A stretch of DNA of 7,594 bases from Candidatus Omnitrophota bacterium (GCA_016206755.1 JACQQZ010000039.1:1-7594), one strand, 5' to 3'. Positions 1 to 6,172 are shown, counted from the stretch's first letter. Made by a program: numbers and translations. The notes: generated by a model not told the origin, from the letters alone.

Positions 1-587
1 GCCCCCTGCACGATGCCGAAAAACAGTTGCCGGCCGGCGCTGGGGACTGTGGGGACTGTCCCTGCAACAGAACGTTTGAGCCACCGGAATGTTCTCTCGA
101 GCGCATCCTCGGCTTCTCTTGCCTCGCACGGGTAGCGCACGCATTCATCCAAAGGCACGATCACATCACCGCCTAAAAGCCGCTGAAATTCCATGACAGA
201 TTCCGGAGTGAAGCGATGGCGCGCGCCATCCAGCGGAGACTGGAACGTGACGCCCTCTTCCGTCACCTTTCTAAATCCGCTCAAACTAAACACCTGAAAT
301 CCGCCGCTGTCGGTCAACAGTCCCCCATCCCACCCCATGAATCGGTGAAGTCCGCCGGCAGCACGAATCACCTCCGGGCCGGGCCGAAGCCACAGGTGAT
401 AGGCATTGGCCAAAATCATCTGCGAGCCGCATTCTTTCAAGTCTGAGACGCGCAACGTTTTGACAGTCGCCTGAGTTCCGACGGGCATAAAATCCGGGGT
501 CTCGATGTCGCCATGAAACGTTTTTAACCGTCCACGGCGGGCGCGGCTCTGAGGATCCATCTTGAGAAGCGTAAATGGGGCATTCAT
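1..587 (-). CDS. tgt: tRNA-guanine transglycosylase, partial (C-terminus beyond left edge)
   Basis: Bacterial Tgt exchanges guanine-34 of tRNAs with GUN anticodons for preQ1, a step in queuosine synthesis in the cytoplasm. The first 195 residues are visible. Recognisable family blocks are RARRGRL (15-21), ETPDFMPVGTQ (29-39), ILANAYHLWLRPG (58-70), TDSGGFQVF (92-100, with the conserved active-site Asp at 93), PLDEC (145-149, base-recognition Asp at 147) and FGIVQG (190-195). The Zn-binding C-terminal part and the second catalytic Asp lie outside the window. The start is the ATG at 587, which overlaps the queA stop as ATGA; the ATG at 560 is a weaker alternative because it would lose the usual N-terminal residues. 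No clear Shine-Dalgarno precedes it, so translation is probably coupled to queA. Residues 177-183 (GTVPTVP) come from a short tandem DNA repeat and are not typical of the family. Identity is secure from motifs and from the queA neighbour. Confidence 0.96.
   Translation of the reverse strand, partial: MNAPFTLLKMDPQSRARRGRLKTFHGDIETPDFMPVGTQATVKTLRVSDLKECGSQMILANAYHLWLRPGPEVIRAAGGLHRFMGWDGGLLTDSGGFQVFSLSGFRKVTEEGVTFQSPLDGARHRFTPESVMEFQRLLGGDVIVPLDECVRYPCEAREAEDALERTFRWLKRSVAGTVPTVPSAGRQLFFGIVQG
41..62. repeat. Tandem GGGGACTGT repeat inside tgt
   Basis: A 9-base unit, TGGGGACTG, occurs twice back to back (41-49 and 50-58) and is followed by TCCC, so the second copy also forms the short inverted repeat GGGAC-T-GTCCC. 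In the tgt frame it encodes GTVPTVP in the variable stretch between the RWLKRS helix and the FGIVQG motif. That linker is a few residues longer here than in E. coli Tgt as I recall it. It could be a small interspersed repeat or simple slippage; one copy cannot decide. Confidence 0.55.
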
Positions 588-1756
588 TGGATCAGCATTG
601 CGTCGCCGTAAGAATAAAATCGATACCGCATTTCCACAGCCGTCTGGTAGGCATTCAAAATTCGTTCTTCTCCTGCGAAGGCCGCCGCCAAAGAAAGGAG
701 GCTTGTTTGAGGCAAATGAAAATTGGTAATCAGACCGTCAATCACGCGGAATCGGAATCCTGGCTGAATAAAAAGATCCGTCCATCCGGATGCTGATACA
801 AGCTGCTCGCATTGCTCAGGGGGATTCCCTCGAGCAAATGCAAAGGCCGAGCGGGCATGGTTTCCGAGCGCCAGCGAGGAAGAGCGAGGCCGCGGCCTTA
901 GCGCAGCCGAGGTCGCTGGCCGAGGCAAGCGGTGCTCGAGGGAATCCCCCTGAGCAATGCGAGCATAAGTCTCGAGAACACGACAAGAAGTTGTCCCCAC
1001 CGCAATCACTCGTCCACCCTTGGCCTTTGTTTGATTGACGATATCAGCGGTTTCTTCCGGAAGATTAAACCACTCGGCGTGCAAACGCCCGCCCTCCAAT
1101 TCTTTTTCCGTCGGAGGGCGGAATGTTCCGGGACCGACATGAAGCGTCACATAAGTCAGCGCAACACCGGCCTGTTGCAATTCTTTTAAGAGCTCCTGCG
1201 TAAAATGCAGCCCGGCGGTCGGTGCCGCCACTGCCCCGTCATGCCTTGCATACACAGTTTGATACTGATGCTGGTCGGACGCGGTCGGGGGACGATGAAT
1301 GTACGGTGGCAACGGAATTTCTCCCAACTTCTCCAACTGTTCGCGAACATTTCCCCGTGCTTCAAATTGAATGAGCCGCTCCGGCCCTTCCCCAATTTCC
1401 GCCACAACGCCGGACAAATTTTCACCAAAAACGATTTTGCCCTGGGGTTGAATTTGACCGGCCGGCCGCGTCAAGCACCAGTAGGTATTTTTTCCTTCCC
1501 CAGGACGAAGCAGCAAAAGCTCTACAGCGCCACCGGTGGGCCGCTTCCCATGCAGGCGCGCCCGAATCACCCGCGTATCGTTAAAAACCAAACAGTCCCC
1601 CGGCCGGAGAAATTCAATCAGATCACGAAAGCGCCGGTGCTGCAATGTCCCCGCGCGCCGGGCCATCACCATCAGGCGCGAAGAGGATCTGTCCGGCACC
1701 GGACTTTGGGCGATGAGTTCTTCGGGGAGAGAATAACGGATCAGAGACTTGACCAA
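584..1756 (-). CDS. queA: S-adenosylmethionine:tRNA ribosyltransferase-isomerase with in-frame palindromic insertion
   Basis: QueA transfers and isomerises the ribosyl part of SAM onto preQ1-34 of tRNA, giving epoxyqueuosine; it acts directly after Tgt, encoded next. Family blocks seen: LPEELIAQSP (10-19), CLVFNDTRVIRARL (55-68), IPLPPYIHRP (147-156), YARHDGAVAAPTAGLHFT (169-186), LHVGPGTFRP (205-214), LHAEWF (225-230), AVGTTSCRVLE (252-262), SGWTDLFI (323-330), TNFHLPQTSLLSLAAAFAG (344-362) and the C-terminal RYRFYSYGDAMLI. The start is TTG at 1756, placed by alignment to the usual N-terminus; it overlaps the upstream stop by 16 bases and has no strong ribosome binding site, suggesting coupling. 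The protein is 390 residues; the family is usually about 340-350. The excess is residues 265-318, encoded by a palindromic insert between the VGTTS and SGWTD motifs. Without it the protein would be 336 residues. All other motifs are intact, so it may still be active. Confidence 0.96.
   Translation of the reverse strand: MVKSLIRYSLPEELIAQSPVPDRSSSRLMVMARRAGTLQHRRFRDLIEFLRPGDCLVFNDTRVIRARLHGKRPTGGAVELLLLRPGEGKNTYWCLTRPAGQIQPQGKIVFGENLSGVVAEIGEGPERLIQFEARGNVREQLEKLGEIPLPPYIHRPPTASDQHQYQTVYARHDGAVAAPTAGLHFTQELLKELQQAGVALTYVTLHVGPGTFRPPTEKELEGGRLHAEWFNLPEETADIVNQTKAKGGRVIAVGTTSCRVLETYARIAQGDSLEHRLPRPATSAALRPRPRSSSLALGNHARSAFAFARGNPPEQCEQLVSASGWTDLFIQPGFRFRVIDGLITNFHLPQTSLLSLAAAFAGEERILNAYQTAVEMRYRFYSYGDAMLIQ
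804..965. mobile_element. 162-base palindromic element with 33-base perfect terminal inverted repeats, inside queA
   Basis: Bases 804-836 and 933-965 are exact reverse complements (33 of 33), separated by a 96-base centre. The centre has nested symmetry: GCCAGCGA (870-877) pairs with TCGCTGGC (913-920), and AGGCCGCGGCCT (887-898) is a 12-base palindrome at the core. The total of 162 bases is exactly 54 codons, and the queA frame is open through it; the other two frames on that strand have a stop. It encodes no transposase and I see no clear target-site duplication. It interrupts QueA between two conserved motifs, where B. subtilis QueA as I recall it has only a loop of about ten residues. This resembles the palindromic elements found inside Rickettsia genes (RPE), or a REP/MITE-like element moved in trans. 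A second copy is not present in this window, so mobility is inferred. Confidence 0.8.
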
Positions 1757-2907
1757 CGGATGACGCGCGCCCCAGGGTAATAATATTCTAAAATTTGTTC
1801 AGCGGTATAACGCTGGCGGCCCAAACCGGCGGCGCCCCATTGGCACAAGCCAACGCCATGCCCCCAGCCCCGCCCTTCAAAAATCCAATCTTCCCCCTTG
1901 CGCTGCACCGAGAAACGGGTGCTGCGCAATTTGTTGGGACCGGCCAAGGATCTCCATCGAACCGCGGGAAGAGAAGTCGAATCTTCCGTTCCCTTAAAAG
2001 TTAAAGCGGTCAAACGGCCGCTGCGATTCCGGGGGCCCAGGGCAATGCCCGTCAACGATCCGACTTGAACGCTGCCGCGCGCCAAAGCTTCCCCGATCTC
2101 TTGCGCGTTCATGCGCAAAGTCCAATGGTAATGCGCGGCGCGCCGGCAATGATTGCACCGCACGGATTTAAGGGCAGGTTGAGTGGCCTTCGGAAACACC
2201 GCCGGTCCGTCTTCAGTCGTCCCGCCGCAAACGGTAAAATAATAGGTGTTCAACAGTTTGCCTTCGTCAATCAACACCAACCCTTCCGTAGAAGTCACCG
2301 CCAAAATCCCGCGTTCGCGCTCGGAACGGTACCCGCCGTAAAGCTGCGGCCACTTCTTGGTGACGTCATATTCATGGCCTGCCCGGTCGGCCAGTTGAAG
2401 CAGCGTAAAAGTTCGAGCGATAATCGCCTGCGCCTTGAGCGTTTCCATGGGCCAGCGATGATCCGATTCGGAAGGAACGACCCCTTTGAGATATTCCTCC
2501 AAGGGGATCGCATTGATCACTTGGATTTCTTCGCTGCTCAGGCGAACGATGGTCATGGCGCCCCGGTATTTGGCGCCGTTGAGATAGATGAGGCCGCTTT
2601 CACGGGGAGCAATGGTCAAACGATTGACTGGAAATGTCATGCGCCCGACCTGCAGCCCAAGGGCTACGGGACGCACCTCCTGCCAGCGAAGATCATCAAT
2701 CTCTTTGCGGACGGAAGAGCCGGAACTGATGAGTCCGGGGCCGGGAACCGTCATGTGAACCGACGGGGTTTTGTCGATGACTTCAACGCGAACAGAAGCG
2801 GGAGCGGCCCATGCCACTGAAGGGGAAAAGACGGCGGCCGCAAAAAAAATCAGCGCCGGAAGAAGAGGCAGGCGATCAGGGAGATGAGCGCGCTTAAAAG
2901 AAGGCAT
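1741..2907 (-). CDS. Exported SpoIID/LytB-domain protein (putative peptidoglycan lytic enzyme)
   Basis: SpoIID-family proteins cleave glycan strands of peptidoglycan lacking stem peptides (SpoIID of Bacillus) or stimulate amidases (LytB); many non-sporulating bacteria carry one for envelope remodelling. Starting at ATG 2907 the protein has 388 residues. It begins with a charged N-terminus, a hydrophobic stretch (13-30) and a likely signal peptidase I site AWA/AP after residue 34, so it is probably periplasmic. Family features follow: IPLEEYLKGVVPSE (134-147, with the presumed catalytic Glu at 147), LKAQAIIARTF (157-167), CGGTTE (227-232), a Cys/His cluster CNHCRRAAHYHW (251-262) matching the usual C-x-x-C...H-Y position, and the C-terminal GRGWGHGVGLCQWGA (345-359). 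A longer frame back to 3081 only shadows the upstream gene in another frame. The chosen start overlaps the upstream gene by 58 bases and lacks a clear ribosome binding site. No spo genes are nearby, so the role is probably not sporulation. Confidence 0.9.
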   Translation of the reverse strand: MPSFKRAHLPDRLPLLPALIFFAAAVFSPSVAWAAPASVRVEVIDKTPSVHMTVPGPGLISSGSSVRKEIDDLRWQEVRPVALGLQVGRMTFPVNRLTIAPRESGLIYLNGAKYRGAMTIVRLSSEEIQVINAIPLEEYLKGVVPSESDHRWPMETLKAQAIIARTFTLLQLADRAGHEYDVTKKWPQLYGGYRSERERGILAVTSTEGLVLIDEGKLLNTYYFTVCGGTTEDGPAVFPKATQPALKSVRCNHCRRAAHYHWTLRMNAQEIGEALARGSVQVGSLTGIALGPRNRSGRLTALTFKGTEDSTSLPAVRWRSLAGPNKLRSTRFSVQRKGEDWIFEGRGWGHGVGLCQWGAAGLGRQRYTAEQILEYYYPGARVIRWSSL

Positions 2908-3074
2908 GTCGTCAATGGAAAATAAAAAGTAAATTTTTCCTTGTGCAGGATGATGTCGCCCGGGAGGCGGCCCAAACCAGGAATCCGTCCGCTGAAAATC
3001 AAGATGACGCCCAACAACAACAGAAAAAGACCGGTTGCAACGAGTCCGCGGCCCAAACTCTGAAAATCCGGCAT
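2850..3074 (-). CDS. DUF2905 family small membrane protein
   Basis: This 74-residue protein has two hydrophobic helices, about 10-29 and 50-72, joined by a loop carrying IPGLGRLPGDI (31-41), the hallmark motif of the DUF2905 family. It should sit in the cytoplasmic membrane as a hairpin. The molecular function of the family is unknown. Its ATG at 3074 lies 3 bases after the ruvB stop, and its 3' end overlaps the start of the SpoIID-family gene by 58 bases, so the three genes are very likely co-transcribed. A DUF2905 gene close to ruvB is a recurrent arrangement as I recall, but this does not show that it acts in recombination. The C-terminus ends in two arginines, consistent with both ends facing the cytoplasm. 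Confidence 0.88.
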   Translation of the reverse strand: MPDFQSLGRGLVATGLFLLLLGVILIFSGRIPGLGRLPGDIILHKEKFTFYFPLTTCLLLSALISLIACLFFRR

Positions 3075-3077
3075 CGT

Positions 3078-4118
3078 TCAAGTCAGCTCAGGAAAAAGCT
3101 GCCCCGGTTTTTTCTCGCCGGCCCATTTCAAGTGATCGTAAACCGCGCGCGTCACCTCGCGTCCTCGGGACGTGCGCTTGAGCAACCCGGCCTTGAGCAG
3201 ATACGGCTCAATGACATCGGTGATGGTGTCCACTTCTTCGTTGACGGTGGCCGCCAGGGCGTCAATCCCCACCGGCCCGCCGCGATAGATTTCCAGGATT
3301 GTTCTGAGAACTTTTCGATCAATCTCATCCAAACCCAGCGGGTCAATCCGCTGCGCCTCCAACGCTTGAATGGCCGTTTTTTTCGTCATGCGGCCGTCGG
3401 ACTTGACCTGCGCATAGTCCCGCACCCGGCGCAGCAAGCGGTTGGCGATGCGCGGAGTCCCGCGAGCTCGACGGGCGATCTCCAGCGCCGCATCCGGCTC
3501 CAAGGCGGCGCTTAAAATCTTCGCCGAGCGCGTCATGATCTGAACCAGCTCTTCCGGCGCGTAGAAATCCAAGTGGAACAGCATCCCGAACCGCCCGCGC
3601 AAGGGGGCTGAGAGAAGGCCGCTGCGCGTCGTCGCGCCGATGAGCGTAAAGCGCTTGAGGGAGAATTTGATCGTCTTGGCGTAAGGACCTTTGTCGATCA
3701 CGAAATCAATTTGGAAATTCTCCATGGCAGGGTAGAGAAACTCTTCCACCACCTTGGACAACCGGTGAATTTCATCGATAAACAGAATGTCGCCGGCATC
3801 CAAGTTGGTGAGAATGCCGATCAAGTCCCCTGCCCGCTCGATGGCCGGACCGGAAGTCGCCGTGACCTTGGCCCCGGTCTCATGGGCGATGATGTGCGCC
3901 AGGGTCGTTTTTCCCAGTCCGGGCGGACCGGAAAACAAAAGATGCTCCAGCGGCTCGGCGCGCGCCTGGGCCGCCTGAATCGCCACGCGCAAATTTTCCA
4001 ACGTGTCCGGCTGTCCCACAAAATCGCTCAGCGAGCCCGGGCGAAGGCTTAAATTCAAAACGCGGTCTTCTTCCGTCTCCTGTTGAGGCGGAAGAATAGA
4101 GGGGTCAATAGTCTCCAC
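3078..4118 (-). CDS. ruvB: Holliday junction branch migration DNA helicase RuvB
   Basis: RuvB is the AAA+ ring ATPase that drives branch migration with RuvA. Starting from GTG 4118 it has 346 residues, the usual family length. Visible motifs are LSLRPGSLSDFVGQ (23-36), Walker A GPPGLGKTT (64-72), Walker B FIDEIH (113-118), sensor 1 GATTRSG (161-167), the arginine finger region LRGRFG (173-178), sensor 2 region GTPRIANRLLRRVRD, and the winged-helix end with GREVTRAVYDHL. The frame is open back to an ATG at 4169, but those extra 17 residues do not resemble RuvB. The GTG has a GGGGAG ribosome binding site (4129-4134) 10 bases upstream. Both the site and the start lie inside the prepilin-like tail of the upstream ruvA frame, which stops 14 bases into ruvB; that stop-start overlap suggests translational coupling. 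The gene ends 3 bases before the DUF2905 start. Confidence 0.97.
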   Translation of the reverse strand: METIDPSILPPQQETEEDRVLNLSLRPGSLSDFVGQPDTLENLRVAIQAAQARAEPLEHLLFSGPPGLGKTTLAHIIAHETGAKVTATSGPAIERAGDLIGILTNLDAGDILFIDEIHRLSKVVEEFLYPAMENFQIDFVIDKGPYAKTIKFSLKRFTLIGATTRSGLLSAPLRGRFGMLFHLDFYAPEELVQIMTRSAKILSAALEPDAALEIARRARGTPRIANRLLRRVRDYAQVKSDGRMTKKTAIQALEAQRIDPLGLDEIDRKVLRTILEIYRGGPVGIDALAATVNEEVDTITDVIEPYLLKAGLLKRTSRGREVTRAVYDHLKWAGEKKPGQLFPELT

Positions 4119-4296
4119 TTTGTCGAATCTCCCCTGTGTCGAGCTGCATTTCAATAGCAGCCGTCCCATACGCTTCGGCCCCGCGCGCCCTTTCGATGCG
4201 GCGCCGGTAGTTGGGAACGGCGAAGGTCATCAACAAACCGATCACAATGACAGCCATCAGCAGCTCGATGAGTGTAAATCCTCTCCGGGCTGAAGA
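4105..4296 (-). other. Prepilin-like segment at the end of ruvA (about 57 mature residues)
   Basis: This segment encodes SSARRG followed by FTLIELL, a hydrophobic helix and a charged amphipathic helix, then ends at a TGA (4105-4107). The leader has basic residues and Gly at -1; the mature part would begin at Phe (codon 4276-4278) with Glu at +5, the residues recognised by prepilin peptidase PilD. It has no globular pilin domain. At 57 residues it is about as long as the helix-only PilA-N of Geobacter, so a short product is not impossible. The last codons also contain the ruvB ribosome binding site and GTG start. Confidence 0.85.
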
Positions 4297-4908
4297 GCGC
4301 TGGCGATAAACCTCGTTGAGCAATTCTTCAGCCGTCGCAACCGCCGGGATGCGCTCCAAGGCCATTTGGATCATGGTCTTGGCTTCAGCCGGTTTGTACT
4401 GCAGCTGCGTCAGAATCGCCAGGGCTTCTTGCGCAACATCTTCCTTTCCGGGAGCCAATGGAATTTCATGATCCGGCAAAAGACCGAACTTGCCCACTTT
4501 TCCCTGGAGTTTTGCGACGATCTCTTTGGCGCGCTGCGTGCCGATCCCGGGCAAACTTTTCAAAAATTCAACGTCTCCTTGATCGATGGCGCGGGCGATG
4601 TGAGGAATCGGCTTGGAGATGGCGCGCAGCGCCGCTTTGGGTCCCACTCCGGAAACCGTGATGAACTGCTCGAAGAATTCCTGCTCGACTTCATTGGTAA
4701 AACCGATGAGAACCGGCGTGGCCCGGGAAGGCTCGATCTGGTGATAGTGAAAAGTGTAAAGACGAATCTCTGCATGGGGTGAAGTTTGTCCGTCGAGCGA
4801 CTGCAAAATAGCGGCGGGAATAAAAACTTCGTAGCAGAGTCCCTGAACATCGATGAGCAGCCCCTGCAACCGGCGCTGGACCACCTTCCCCGCAATTTGA
4901 GAGATCAT
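4105..4908 (-). CDS. ruvA: RuvA fused in frame to a type IV prepilin-like C-terminal tail
   Basis: RuvA binds Holliday junctions as a tetramer and loads RuvB. Residues 1-204 are a complete RuvA: the N-terminal OB fold (MISQIAGKV...), two helix-hairpin-helix motifs (VSGVGPKAA at 85-93 and LPGIGTQRA at 119-127), and the flexible RuvB-binding domain III (about 155-203, ending ELLNEVYRQR). RuvA usually ends near here at roughly 190-205 residues. This frame continues to 267 with SSARRG/FTLIELLMAV, a canonical class III prepilin signal with Glu at mature position 5, a hydrophobic helix (211-231) and VPNYRRRIERARGAEAYG, typical of pilin N-termini. No stop, and no plausible pilin start outside conserved RuvA sequence, separates the two. 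The ATG at 4908 overlaps the ruvC stop as ATGA, with GGAAG 7 bases upstream. RuvA identity is secure; whether the tail is functional, or a remnant left by a deletion, is open. Confidence 0.95.
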   Translation of the reverse strand: MISQIAGKVVQRRLQGLLIDVQGLCYEVFIPAAILQSLDGQTSPHAEIRLYTFHYHQIEPSRATPVLIGFTNEVEQEFFEQFITVSGVGPKAALRAISKPIPHIARAIDQGDVEFLKSLPGIGTQRAKEIVAKLQGKVGKFGLLPDHEIPLAPGKEDVAQEALAILTQLQYKPAEAKTMIQMALERIPAVATAEELLNEVYRQRSSARRGFTLIELLMAVIVIGLLMTFAVPNYRRRIERARGAEAYGTAAIEMQLDTGEIRQSGDY

Positions 4909-5405
4909 GCGACAACTTCCGCGGCGGCCGAAGAACGCAGCGTGTGGGCATGCGCAATGGCCGCCGCCAAAGCATCCGTTGTATCGTAGGCCGCCCCGGC
5001 AGTGGAAACATTGAGCAATGCCTGGATCATTCGTTGAATTTGATCCTTGGTCGCGTGCCCGCGGCCGGTCACCGCTTTTTTGATGTGCGTGGCGGAATAA
5101 TGCTTCATCTTTAACCGGCGATGGGCCGCCGCCAACAGCACCGCCCCGCGGGCGTGGCCCATGAGGATCGCCGTCGTCGGATGCTTGTAATGGGAGTAAA
5201 GCTCCTCGAGCACGATGAGATCCGGCTTGTGCTGTTCCAGAAGCCGGATGATTTTTTCATAGATGGAGCCCAACCGGAGAGTCAAACTTTCTTGCGCTGA
5301 AGAACGAACCGATCCCGCGGCAACCAACGTCAGGTGATTTCCGGCGACATCGATCACGCCGTACCCGGTCGCTTCCAATCCAGGATCGACGCCGCAAATG
5401 CGCAT
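4905..5405 (-). CDS. ruvC: Crossover junction endodeoxyribonuclease RuvC
   Basis: RuvC is the dimeric, Mg-dependent nuclease that cuts Holliday junctions in complex with RuvAB. The 166-residue protein has normal length and the RNase H-like fold motifs: RICGVDPGLEATGYGV (2-17, catalytic Asp 7), IVLEELYSHYK (64-74, catalytic Glu 67), MGHARGAVLLAA (82-93), KKAVTGRGHATKDQIQ (109-124) and YDTTDALAAAIAH (140-152, catalytic Asp 141 and Asp 144). All four acidic catalytic residues are present. The ATG at 5405 follows the yebC stop after 17 bases and has only a weak GAG-type ribosome binding site. The TGA stop overlaps the ruvA ATG (ATGA), consistent with coupled translation of the resolvasome proteins. 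The C-terminal Ala-rich tail after residue 156 is unremarkable. Confidence 0.97.
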   Translation of the reverse strand: MRICGVDPGLEATGYGVIDVAGNHLTLVAAGSVRSSAQESLTLRLGSIYEKIIRLLEQHKPDLIVLEELYSHYKHPTTAILMGHARGAVLLAAAHRRLKMKHYSATHIKKAVTGRGHATKDQIQRMIQALLNVSTAGAAYDTTDALAAAIAHAHTLRSSAAAEVVA

Positions 5406-5422
5406 TCGATCAACTCGCGGGG

Positions 5423-6172
5423 TTATGCAACGCGTGACAACAATTCGTCGGGGATGTCGAAGTTGGCGTACACGTGATTGACGTCGTCATGCTCTTCCAG
5501 CAATTCCACCAATCCCAACACTTGCTTGGCCGAAGATTCCTCTTCCACGCGAACCGTTGTGGTCGGCAGCATCGTCAGGTCGGCCGATAGCACAGGAATT
5601 TTTGCGGCGGAGAGCGCTTGCTTGACCGGTTCGAAATTTTTAGGGTCCGTCGTGATTTCGTAGGAAGTTCCGTCGCTCTTCAGATCATCCGCCCCGGCTT
5701 CCAAAACGGTGTTCATCAGCTTTTCTTCATCGATCACCGCTTTGTCCACCAGGATATAGCCCTTTTTCTGGAAGAGCCAGGCCGTGGCGCCCGCGCCGGC
5801 CATGTTGCCGTTTCGTTTGGTCAGGATGTTACGGACTTCGGCCGTGGTGCGATTCTTGTTGTCGGTGAGCGCTTCGATGTAGAGGGCGACGCCTCCGGAG
5901 GCATATGCCTCGTAGGTCACCTCTTCGTAGATGACCCCCTCCAATTCTCCGGTGCCCCGCTTGATCGCTTTTTCGACATTGTCCTTAGGCATGTTGGCTT
6001 CGCGGGCTTTGTCCATCGCCAACCGCAGCCGGGGATTGGCATTGGGATCGCCACCGCCGTTCTTGGCGGCGACGGTGACTTCACGGATGAGCTTGGTGAA
6101 AAGCTGCCCGCGCCGGGCGTCGGCAGCTCCTTTCTTGTGCTTAATGGTGGCCCACTTCGAATGACCTGACAT
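5423..6172 (-). CDS. yebC: YebC/PmpR family protein
   Basis: YebC proteins were long annotated as transcriptional regulators; more recent work links the family to the ribosome and to relief of stalling at proline-rich stretches. Here 249 residues start with the hallmark MSGHSKWATIKHKKGAAD, followed by RGQLFTKLIREV (21-32), the NPRLRLAMDKAREANMPKDN block, YEEVTYEAYASGGVALYIE, TDNKNRTTAEVRNI and a closing DDVNHVYANFDIPDELL. All three domains are present and the length is standard. The ATG at 6172 is chosen because the family starts exactly there and an AGGAGG ribosome binding site lies 9 bases upstream; the frame is open to 6223 but that extension is unlike the family. A promoter immediately upstream makes this the likely first gene of the yebC-ruvCAB operon. 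Stop TAA at 5423 is 17 bases before ruvC. Confidence 0.97.
   Translation of the reverse strand: MSGHSKWATIKHKKGAADARRGQLFTKLIREVTVAAKNGGGDPNANPRLRLAMDKAREANMPKDNVEKAIKRGTGELEGVIYEEVTYEAYASGGVALYIEALTDNKNRTTAEVRNILTKRNGNMAGAGATAWLFQKKGYILVDKAVIDEEKLMNTVLEAGADDLKSDGTSYEITTDPKNFEPVKQALSAAKIPVLSADLTMLPTTTVRVEEESSAKQVLGLVELLEEHDDVNHVYANFDIPDELLSRVA

Noticed and set aside
804..965. Inverted repeat in queA as a transcription terminator
   Set aside because: It lies in the middle of a coding gene with no U-tract, and the queA and tgt frames continue intact after it.
1205..1780. Plus-strand open frame (191 residues) opposite queA
   Set aside because: Antisense shadow of a gene with complete QueA motifs; no ribosome binding site or family resemblance.
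1741..1800. preQ1 riboswitch in front of queA
   Set aside because: The queA start overlaps the upstream coding region, leaving no leader for an aptamer, and no preQ1-like pseudoknot pattern is evident.
2065..2820. Long plus-strand open frame (251 residues) opposite the SpoIID-family gene
   Set aside because: The opposite strand has clear SpoIID motifs and a signal peptide; the plus-strand product has no recognisable motif and is explained by G+C-rich codon structure.
2908..3081. N-terminal extension of the SpoIID-family frame to 3081
   Set aside because: The extra 58 residues lie opposite in frame to DUF2905 coding sequence and lack SpoIID features; ATG 2907 gives a proper signal peptide.
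4119..4169. N-terminal extension of RuvB to ATG 4169
   Set aside because: The 17 extra residues are unlike RuvB, and GTG 4118 has a good ribosome binding site and yields normal length.
5618..6169. Plus-strand open frame opposite yebC
   Set aside because: Shadow of a full-length YebC coding sequence; composition reflects the complementary codons.
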